This document shows, piece after piece, positions 57,919-64,000 of a stretch of 64,000 nt of DNA. Every line of letters starts with the position of its first letter. Position 1 is the first letter of the stretch. Below the pieces are notes generated by a model. That model did not search any database, was not told the origin of the DNA, and saw nothing but the letters and a program-made list of their open reading frames with translations. Both the position numbers and the translations under genes were made by a program. Source of the DNA: Lysobacterales bacterium (GTDB taxonomy: Bacteria; Pseudomonadota; Gammaproteobacteria; Xanthomonadales; Xanthomonadaceae). The stretch lies in NCBI GenBank assembly GCA_020442465.1, contig JAGRJY010000160.1:1-64000 (forward strand), read 5' to 3'.

Positions 57919-59284
57919 GTGGCGCTTCTCGCGCGAAGCGGTGGACTGTTTCCGTTTCGTGCGTGCCGACATCGATGCCACAAATGGCGAGGTTCAGCTC
58001 GTCTACGCGTTGGATGATGGGCCCGAGCTCGTCGAGCGTATCCGCGTGCCCGGAGCGCCGTTCTGTGCTGATCTGGTCAACGGCTCAGCCTGCCGCGCGG
58101 CCCTCGATCTGCTCCACGGGTTAGCCGGCGTCAGCTACTACAAGGCCGCTGTGCCTTCCCGCTGGTCGTTCGAGTCGGGTACGCCCGACGCGGAGACGAG
58201 AGCCTTCCTGCGTCTGGTCTACCTCAAGGGTCTCGGCGAGTTTGCCCATCGCAACGGACTCGACCTGTCGTCGAAACTCGTGGACGAAGGCGCGGAGGCG
58301 CATCCCGCCGTCGTCCAGGCGCCGCAGAAGGCGGACGCCAGTCTGGAGGCTCCGCGTCGCGCCCTGGTAGCCCTGGGTGGCGGCAAGGATTCGCTGGTGA
58401 CGGTGGAGTCGTTGCGCCGACTCGGCGTGGAGCAGACGCTGGCCTGGGTCGGTTCGGCGCCGCTGATTCGATCGTGTGCCGAACACACCGGGCTTCCGGG
58501 CCTGCAGATCGAGCGCCGACTGGCGCCTGAACTGTTCGATTTGAACCGCGCTGGCGCGTGGAATGGTCATATTCCGGTCACCGCGATCAACTCGGCGATC
58601 CTGGTGCTCGCCGCGGTGTTGAACGGGTTCGATGCCGTGGTGTTTTCGAATGAACGCTCCGCCTCGTATGGCAGCCTGATACCGGGCAGCGGGGAGGTGA
58701 ACCATCAGTGGTCGAAGGGCTGGCTGTTCGAACGCGCGCTACGTGCCCAGCTCGCTCGCCACGCAGTGCCGGTAGCGTACTTCTCCCTGCTTCGTCCTTG
58801 GTCGGAGCTTGCAGTGGCCCGGCAGTTCGCCCGGCTGGATCGCTACGATGCGCACTTCTCCAGCTGCAATCGCAACTTCCACATTCTCGGCAGCCGTCCG
58901 GTGAATCGCTGGTGCGGCGCCTGTCCCAAGTGTCGCTTCGTGTTTCTTGCTCTGGCGCCGTTCATGCCCAAGCCACGTCTGATGGGCATCTTCGGACGCA
59001 ACCTGCTCGACGATGTCGAGCAGATGTCCGGTTTCGACGCGCTCATCGAGTATCGCGACCACAAGCCCTTCGAATGCGTGGGCGAGGCAAGCGAGTCCCG
59101 TGCCGCGTTTGCCCTGCTCGCGACCCAACCGGCATGGCGGGAAGACCTGCTCGTGGCGCGTTTCCATGCCGAGATTGCGCCGCAACTGACGGGGGCAGAC
59201 CTGGACATGGACGCCTTGATGCTTCCCCACCCGCTGCACGCGATTCCCGTGCCGTGGTGGGAGCGACTGCATGAGACTGGCTGA
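57911..59284 (+). CDS. murL: UDP-MurNAc-L-Ala-L-Glu epimerase MurL
   Basis: 457 residues from ATG 57911 (8-base overlap with lysAC). An ATP-pyrophosphatase-type loop GGGKDSLVTVE is at residues 156-166, in line with an ATP-requiring activation of the glutamate carboxylate, and NRWCGACPKCRF near residue 335 is a conserved cysteine cluster. In Xanthomonas oryzae MurL epimerises the L-Glu of UDP-MurNAc-L-Ala-L-Glu to D-Glu, replacing glutamate racemase. The adjacent MurD2 makes its substrate; the 14-base overlap with murD2 supports a coupled pair. Confidence 0.93.
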   Translation: MSEWRFSREAVDCFRFVRADIDATNGEVQLVYALDDGPELVERIRVPGAPFCADLVNGSACRAALDLLHGLAGVSYYKAAVPSRWSFESGTPDAETRAFLRLVYLKGLGEFAHRNGLDLSSKLVDEGAEAHPAVVQAPQKADASLEAPRRALVALGGGKDSLVTVESLRRLGVEQTLAWVGSAPLIRSCAEHTGLPGLQIERRLAPELFDLNRAGAWNGHIPVTAINSAILVLAAVLNGFDAVVFSNERSASYGSLIPGSGEVNHQWSKGWLFERALRAQLARHAVPVAYFSLLRPWSELAVARQFARLDRYDAHFSSCNRNFHILGSRPVNRWCGACPKCRFVFLALAPFMPKPRLMGIFGRNLLDDVEQMSGFDALIEYRDHKPFECVGEASESRAAFALLATQPAWREDLLVARFHAEIAPQLTGADLDMDALMLPHPLHAIPVPWWERLHETG

Positions 59285-60641
59285 GCTTCAAGGTCGATCG
59301 GTAGCCGTTTGGGGCCTGGGTCAGGAAGGGCGCGCCGCATGGCGCGTGCTGCGCGGTCGCTGGCCGGAGCAGCCGTTCATCGTGATCGGGCGGGACGCAG
59401 AACGACAGGCCGTGCTGGAGGCTGATGATCCACTGGTCAGCTGGCGCGACGAATCCGAAGAGTGCCTTTGGCACGGCATCGACGTGGCCATCAAGTCACC
59501 CGGCGTTCCGGGCACCCATCCGCAGATCGTGCGCGGACGTGAGTCGGGCGTCGAGATGACATCAGGCACCGCCCTGTGGTTCGCCGAAGGGCTTCCGGGC
59601 ATCAAGATCGTGGTAACCGGCACCAAGGGCAAGAGCACCACGTCGAGTCTGATCGCGCACCTGCTGCGTGCTCGCGGTCTCGCAGTCGGACTGGTCGGCA
59701 ACGTGGGCGTTCCGCTGCTCGATGTCATCGCGCCCCAGCTGGCGCCGGCGGTCTGGGTCATCGAGCTCTCGAGCTATCAGACTGCGGATGCGGGCAGCGC
59801 CGACGTCGCTGCGGTGCTCAACCTGTATCCCGAGCACCTCGATTGGCACGGCGATGTCGAGCGCTACTACGCAGACAAGCTGCGTGTCGTGACGCACGGC
59901 AACCCGCGTTGCGTGGTGCTGAACCATGCGGATGAACATCTGCGCGCGCTCGGCGAGGCGCGACGGGGCGTTCGCTGGTTCGGTGATCCGGAGTCATGGC
60001 ACGAGGTCGACGGGCAACTGCGCATGGGGCGCGCCGGCGCGGTGGAGGTGGCGGGGTTCCCGCTGCCGGGACGGCACAACCTGCACAACCTCGCCGCTGC
60101 CCTGACCAGCGTCGAGGCGGCCGGCTTCGACCCGCGACCACAGCTTGGCAGCCTGGCTCGGTTCCAGGCCCTGCCGCATCGTTTGCAGACGCTCGGCGAA
60201 CGAGATGGCGTGCGCTTCGTGAACGATTCGATCAGTACCACGCCGCACGCGAGCGTGGCCGCGCTGTCCTGTTTCCCTGACGACCCTGTCGCGATCATCG
60301 TTGGTGGCTTTGATCGTGGGGTGCGCTGGGATGCGTTCGTCGGCCATCTGCGGGCGCATCCGGTCCGGCACGTGTCGGCGCTCGGTGCGCACGGCGCAAA
60401 GATCGCGGCAATGATCCGGCAGGCGTTGCCGGGACAGTCGGTGAGCGAAGATCCTGACCTCGCCGCTGCCTGTGCTTCGGCGGCCAAGGCACTACCGCAT
60501 GGGGGCGCACTGCTGCTCTCGCCGGGGGCACCCTCGTACGGCATGTTCCGCGACCACGTCGAACGCGGCGAATCATTCGCGCGGCTGGTCGGGTGTGGCG
60601 ACGCGGTGGGTGGTGGCATCGGCGGCCTGGGCATTCGCTGA
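59271..60641 (+). CDS. murD2: UDP-MurNAc-L-alanine--L-glutamate ligase MurD2
   Basis: 456 residues. Mur-ligase P-loop GTKGKSTTS (residues 117-125) and the domain markers ELSSYQ, NLYPEHLDWHG and GRHNLHNLAAALT. It resembles MurD but uses L-glutamate, the substrate later epimerised by MurL. Position directly after murL, with the same coupling as in Xanthomonas, decides this over ordinary MurD. Supplies the D-Glu branch without MurI racemase (established in Xanthomonas, inferred here). Confidence 0.93.
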   Translation: MRLAELQGRSVAVWGLGQEGRAAWRVLRGRWPEQPFIVIGRDAERQAVLEADDPLVSWRDESEECLWHGIDVAIKSPGVPGTHPQIVRGRESGVEMTSGTALWFAEGLPGIKIVVTGTKGKSTTSSLIAHLLRARGLAVGLVGNVGVPLLDVIAPQLAPAVWVIELSSYQTADAGSADVAAVLNLYPEHLDWHGDVERYYADKLRVVTHGNPRCVVLNHADEHLRALGEARRGVRWFGDPESWHEVDGQLRMGRAGAVEVAGFPLPGRHNLHNLAAALTSVEAAGFDPRPQLGSLARFQALPHRLQTLGERDGVRFVNDSISTTPHASVAALSCFPDDPVAIIVGGFDRGVRWDAFVGHLRAHPVRHVSALGAHGAKIAAMIRQALPGQSVSEDPDLAAACASAAKALPHGGALLLSPGAPSYGMFRDHVERGESFARLVGCGDAVGGGIGGLGIR

Positions 60642-60741
60642 GCCGGCGGAGGCGCGCCGGGCAGGGTGGCGCCGGATGGGAGACGTTGCTCGATGACCAT
60701 GGGCTTACACTGACGCTCCCTTGACGGTGGGAGGTTTCGAC

Positions 60742-61524
60742 ATGCTGCGACGATGCATGGGCTTGTTCGGCATCTTGCTCTGGGCCACCACGGCTCAAGC
60801 TGCGGTGCAGGATCGAGCCGTCAGCTGGGAACTGGATGGCACCCGCTTTCAGGGCCACATCCTCCACCCCGACTCAAAGACTCCGCTTCCGGGGTTGCTC
60901 ATGGTGCCCAACTGGATGGGCGTGAATGCGTCGGCGCTCGAGAAAGCCCGCAAGCTCGCCGAAGGCGGCTACGTGGTGCTGCTGGCCGATGTATATGGCG
61001 AGGGGGTCCGACCGAAAGACACTGCGGAGGCCGCTGCAGCAGCGCACGAAGCGTACAGCGACCTCGTGCGGTTGCGTGCGCGGGCGCAGGCGGCACTCGA
61101 CCGCTTGCTTGCCGACGAGGCGGTGCCGCTGGATCGCGAGCGGCTCGCCGCCGTGGGATTCTGCTTCGGCGGTGGCACGGTGCTCGAGCTGGGGCGTGCC
61201 GGTGCAGACCTGGACGCCATCGTGACCTTTCACGGTGCGCTGGACACGAATCTTCCGGCCGCGCCCGGAGCGGTCAAGGCATCGCTGCTGGTGCTCAACG
61301 GCGCCGACGACAGCTACGTAAGCGCTGAACATATCGCTGCGTTCCAGGGTGAGATGACCGCGGCAGGCGCCGACTGGCAGTTCGTCAATCTGGCCGGCGC
61401 GGTGCACTGCTTCGCCGAAGCCGATGCCCATGCGCCGCCCGGTTGCGTGTACCACGAGCGTTCCGCGCGCCGCGCGTATCGGATGATGAGTGCGCATCTG
61501 GCCGAGGCATTCGCGGCGCCGTGA
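60742..61524 (+). CDS. dienelactone-hydrolase family protein, exported
   Basis: 260 residues from ATG 60742 with GGGAGG upstream. A signal peptide (GLFGILLWATTAQAA) suggests export, unusual for the family. The nucleophile is cysteine 141 (GFCFGGG); a later NGADDSYVSAEHI holds a candidate acid and GAVHCFAE a histidine. The usual glutamate of DLH (near residue 60, here PNWMGVN) is replaced. Function likely an alpha/beta-hydrolase of unknown substrate. Confidence 0.88.
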   Translation: MLRRCMGLFGILLWATTAQAAVQDRAVSWELDGTRFQGHILHPDSKTPLPGLLMVPNWMGVNASALEKARKLAEGGYVVLLADVYGEGVRPKDTAEAAAAAHEAYSDLVRLRARAQAALDRLLADEAVPLDRERLAAVGFCFGGGTVLELGRAGADLDAIVTFHGALDTNLPAAPGAVKASLLVLNGADDSYVSAEHIAAFQGEMTAAGADWQFVNLAGAVHCFAEADAHAPPGCVYHERSARRAYRMMSAHLAEAFAAP

Positions 61525-61588
61525 GCAGGGCTGCCAACCGGGCGGGTTTGGAGTGGGGCCGGAGCCGGGGCAGGCTGAAGCGCGGCTG

Positions 61589-62527
61589 ATGAAGACGAAA
61601 GGGGCTGCGCGCCTTCGCGAGGATGCGGCCGCCGACCCGGCCTCCGTCGGGAAGCCCGTGTCGTTGACGTTCGCCGGTGCCGTCGACCTGCAGGGGCTGC
61701 TGGATTTCCTTGCCACCCGCGCGCTGCCTGGGGTGGAAGAAGTCGGTTCGTCGCACTACGCGCGAACCTGGCAGGGGGGCGGTCGGGGTGTCCGGATTCG
61801 GGTCGATCTGGACGCCGGGGCGGGGGCAGCGCGTGCGCACATCCACGCTGTCGACGCGTCATGCCGTGCCGATCTCCTGCGACGCGTGCGGCGGATGTTC
61901 GATATCGATCGGGACGGCTGCATCATCGACGCAGCCCTGGCGTGCGACCCCGGCATGGCCGCCGACATCGCCGCGCGGCCTGGGGTACGCGTCCCCGGGG
62001 CATTCGATGGCTTCGAAACCGCGGTGCGCGCGGTGCTCGGCCAGCAGGTCAGCGTGGCGGCTGCGCGCACGCTCGCCGGGCGGCTGGTCGATCGGTTCGC
62101 CGACGATGCGCGAGACCACGGACAGGCAACGCGAGCGTTCCCTCCGGCCGAATGGTTGGCGGGTGCCGACCTGCGCGACTTCGGCATGCCCCAGTCACGC
62201 TGCGATACGCTGCAGCGACTGGCGGTGGCGGCAGTCGCGGGCGACATCGATCTGGAGGGCAGGATGGACAAGCGCGAGCTTGTGCCGGCGCTCCGCGCGC
62301 TCAAGGGTATCGGCCCGTGGACGGCGGAGTACATCGCCATGCGATGCACCCACGATCCGGACTGCTTTCCGGCTGAAGACCTGGTGCTGCGGCGCGAAAT
62401 GGGCGGCGACGTCGCGTTGTCCGCGGCGCAGGCGCGCACGCACGCAGAGCGATGGCGGCCTTGGCGATCGTATGCGGTGATCCGACTCTGGCAGCGCGCT
62501 GCCCGGCGTCTGCGGACTCGGTCATGA
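61589..62527 (+). CDS. alkA: DNA-3-methyladenine glycosylase II AlkA
   Basis: 312 residues from ATG 61589; a longer frame reaching back into the previous gene is spurious. N-terminal AlkA beta domain, then the HhH-GPD core with [15 protein letters not shown] and the catalytic Asp264 in [10 protein letters not shown]. It removes alkylated bases from DNA. The stop overlaps the ogt start as ATGA; together they form an alkylation-repair pair. Confidence 0.92.
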   Translation: MKTKGAARLREDAAADPASVGKPVSLTFAGAVDLQGLLDFLATRALPGVEEVGSSHYARTWQGGGRGVRIRVDLDAGAGAARAHIHAVDASCRADLLRRVRRMFDIDRDGCIIDAALACDPGMAADIAARPGVRVPGAFDGFETAVRAVLGQQVSVAAARTLAGRLVDRFADDARDHGQATRAFPPAEWLAGADLRDFGMPQSRCDTLQRLAVAAVAGDIDLEGRMDKRELVPALRALKGIGPWTAEYIAMRCTHDPDCFPAEDLVLRREMGGDVALSAAQARTHAERWRPWRSYAVIRLWQRAARRLRTRS

Positions 62528-63033
62528 CCTGGCAGCCTCTGGCGGGGGGCGAGTACTGGCATGAGGTGCTCGAATCTCCGCTGGGCCCCTTGGTGCTGGT
62601 GGCGACGCGGGACGGTCTGGACGCCATCCGGTTCGCCCGCAACGGACAGCCCGACTTGCCGGCAGACAGCATGCACGCACCGGGACGGCTGGCCGGGTAC
62701 GTCCAGCAGCTGCAGGAGTATTTCGCCGGGACGCGCGAGGCGTTCGAGCTGCCGCTGGCGCCGCGGGGCACAGCATTCCAACTTCTGGCCTGGCGTGCGT
62801 TGGGGTCGATTCCGTTCGGCGAGACGCGCAGCTACGCCGATCAGGCCAGGGCCATCGGCCGTCCCAAGGCTGTGCGAGCGGTCGGGGCGGCCAACGGGGC
62901 CAACCCGATCCCGATCGTGATTCCCTGCCACCGCGTGATTGGAAGTGACGGTAGCCTTACCGGATTCGGTGGTGGTCTGGACGCCAAGCGATGGTTGTTG
63001 GGTTTCGAAAGCCGGCAGCGCAGCCTGCTCTAG
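62524..63033 (+). CDS. ogt: methylated-DNA--protein-cysteine methyltransferase Ogt
   Basis: 169 residues from ATG 62524. The active-site motif IPCHRVIG puts the methyl-acceptor cysteine at residue 135. The C-terminal half is the standard DNA-binding methyltransferase domain; the short N-terminal half matches Ogt rather than Ada. It repairs O6-alkylguanine directly and is translationally coupled to alkA. Confidence 0.95.
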   Translation: MTWQPLAGGEYWHEVLESPLGPLVLVATRDGLDAIRFARNGQPDLPADSMHAPGRLAGYVQQLQEYFAGTREAFELPLAPRGTAFQLLAWRALGSIPFGETRSYADQARAIGRPKAVRAVGAANGANPIPIVIPCHRVIGSDGSLTGFGGGLDAKRWLLGFESRQRSLL

Positions 63034-63093
63034 CAGGACGATTCGCTGCGGGGAGGCAGTCGGTGTTCGGCTTTGGAGTGCGGGAACGGTCCG

Positions 63094-64000
63094 TCAGTGG
63101 TCGCGCGCCACGGCGTGCCGGGCGAGTCCACGCAGCGCGGCGGTCCAGGCGTTGTCGGGCAGGGCGTCCAGGGCGCGCTCCGCACGCGCTGCATAGCCCT
63201 GTGCGGCCTGCCGGGCGTACTCGATGCCACCACAGGCGCGAATGGCCGTCAGCACCTCGGCGAATGCGTCGGACTCGCCTTGTTCGATGATCTCGCGAAG
63301 GCGTGCGCCGACTTGGTCCGGGCTGTGCTCGAGCGCGTGGATCAACGGCAGGGTGGCCTTGCCCTCGGCCAGATCGTCGCCCAGGTTCTTGCCCAGTGTG
63401 GCGGCGTCGGAGGTGTAATCCAGCACGTCATCGGCAATCTGGAAGGCATAGCCGAGCTGCATGCCGTAGTCGCGAAGGGCCAGGCGAACCGGTTCGCTGC
63501 TGCCCGCCAGCACCGCGGCCAGCTCGGTGGCGGCAGCGAACAGCACCGCCGTCTTGCGTTCGATCACGCGCAGATAGGACGCCTCATCGGTGTCCGGATT
63601 GTGCACGTGGAGCAGCTGCAGCACCTCGCCCTCGGCGATGGCGTTGGTGGTGTCGGCGAGGATGCGCATCACCGCCATGGTGTCGAGCTCGACCATCAGC
63701 TGGAAACTGCGCGAATAGAGGAAGTCACCGACCAGTACGCTCGGTGCGTTGCCCCACAGCGCGTTCGCCGTCTTGCGTCCGCGGCGAAGGTTGGACTCGT
63801 CGACCACGTCATCATGAAGCAGGGTCGCCGTGTGGATGAACTCGACCACGGCGGCGAGCTGGTGGTGGGATTGGCCGCGGTAGTCGAGCGCGCGGGCCGC
63901 CAGGATCAGCAGCATCGGGCGCAGGCGCTTGCCGCCGGCGGCGATGATGTGTTCGGCCACCTGGTTGATCAGCAGCACGTCCGACGCCAGGCGGCGTCGG
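63094..64000 (-). CDS. ispB: octaprenyl/polyprenyl diphosphate synthase, N-terminus cut by window edge
   Basis: The frame stays open to the window end, so the N-terminal residues lie beyond base 64000; an internal GTG at 63978 is not the start. The two aspartate-rich motifs of trans-prenyltransferases are present: DDVVDE (LLHDDVVDESNLRRG) and DDVLD (IADDVLDYTSD). Also GGKRLRPMLL near the visible start. It makes the ubiquinone side chain. It is convergent with ogt, with 60 bp between the stop codons. Confidence 0.94.
   Translation of the reverse strand, partial: RRRLASDVLLINQVAEHIIAAGGKRLRPMLLILAARALDYRGQSHHQLAAVVEFIHTATLLHDDVVDESNLRRGRKTANALWGNAPSVLVGDFLYSRSFQLMVELDTMAVMRILADTTNAIAEGEVLQLLHVHNPDTDEASYLRVIERKTAVLFAAATELAAVLAGSSEPVRLALRDYGMQLGYAFQIADDVLDYTSDAATLGKNLGDDLAEGKATLPLIHALEHSPDQVGARLREIIEQGESDAFAEVLTAIRACGGIEYARQAAQGYAARAERALDALPDNAWTAALRGLARHAVARDH

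Noticed and set aside
54997..57981. 994-residue ORF opposite lysAC
   Set aside because: Antisense shadow with arginine/histidine/glutamine-rich composition and no domain; the plus strand is a clear conserved gene.

Overview
The window is dense, high-GC bacterial chromosome, almost certainly from a gammaproteobacterium of the Lysobacterales (Xanthomonadales). The best lineage signals are the fused aspartate kinase/diaminopimelate decarboxylase followed by a MurL and MurD2 pair (the Xanthomonas route to D-glutamate in peptidoglycan), the rpoN-hpf-ptsN-hprK-rapZ cluster, a TIGR02999-type ECF sigma factor next to a TPR serine/threonine kinase, and DUF11 surface proteins with an IPTL-like C-terminal sorting tail. 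I see no insertion sequence, phage gene, integrase or CRISPR array. Most of the window is ordinary core genome with a few accessory islands.

Layout. 1-6.0 kb: two secreted DUF11 repeat proteins, the first cut by the window edge and built of near-identical tandem repeats. 6.3-9.7 kb: msrA, two integral membrane proteins, a 54-residue membrane protein and oxyR, so two oxidative-stress genes lie close together. 9.8-15.4 kb: a secreted glycoside-hydrolase-like protein, a membrane-anchored Ser/Thr kinase with TPRs, and a convergent ECF sigma factor. 15.5-19.7 kb: an acyl-CoA dehydrogenase/crotonase operon, its divergent TetR regulator with a perfect inverted-repeat operator, and a lipoprotein esterase. 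19.9-28.2 kb: an orphan Pycsar-effector-like membrane protein facing a long leftward cluster rapZ-hprK-ptsN-hpf-rpoN-lptB-lptA-lptC-kdsC-kdsD (nitrogen PTS control, LPS transport and Kdo synthesis).

28.4-32.2 kb: ibaG-murA, then an exported trypsin-like protease and an FHA-domain membrane protein, all four overlapping. 32.5-37 kb: an ABC ATPase and a permease fused to an M1-type aminopeptidase. 37-43.1 kb: purM-purN-DUF3108 leftward, and DUF2066-perM-hda rightward. 43.3-48 kb: gdhA and a large propeller/Y_Y_Y/GGDEF sensor. 48-48.4 kb: tRNA-Phe with a partial duplicate of its 3' end. 48.6-55.1 kb: small accessory genes (DUF6491 lipoprotein, HutD-like, two SET-domain proteins, an exported helix-hairpin-helix protein, an M20 peptidase, a META lipoprotein, OsmC, an alpha/beta hydrolase, a glycine-zipper protein). 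55.3-60.6 kb: lysAC-murL-murD2. 60.7-64 kb: dienelactone hydrolase, alkA, ogt and the 3' part of ispB.

Functional themes are envelope building (murA, murL/murD2, lysAC, lptABC, kdsCD, ispB), surface display, stress and repair (oxyR, msrA, osmC, alkA, ogt) and several signalling proteins. The most unusual items are the orphan Pycsar-like membrane protein where PTS genes would be expected, the protease/FHA pair coupled to murA, the two SET-domain proteins, and the tRNA-Phe 3'-end duplication.
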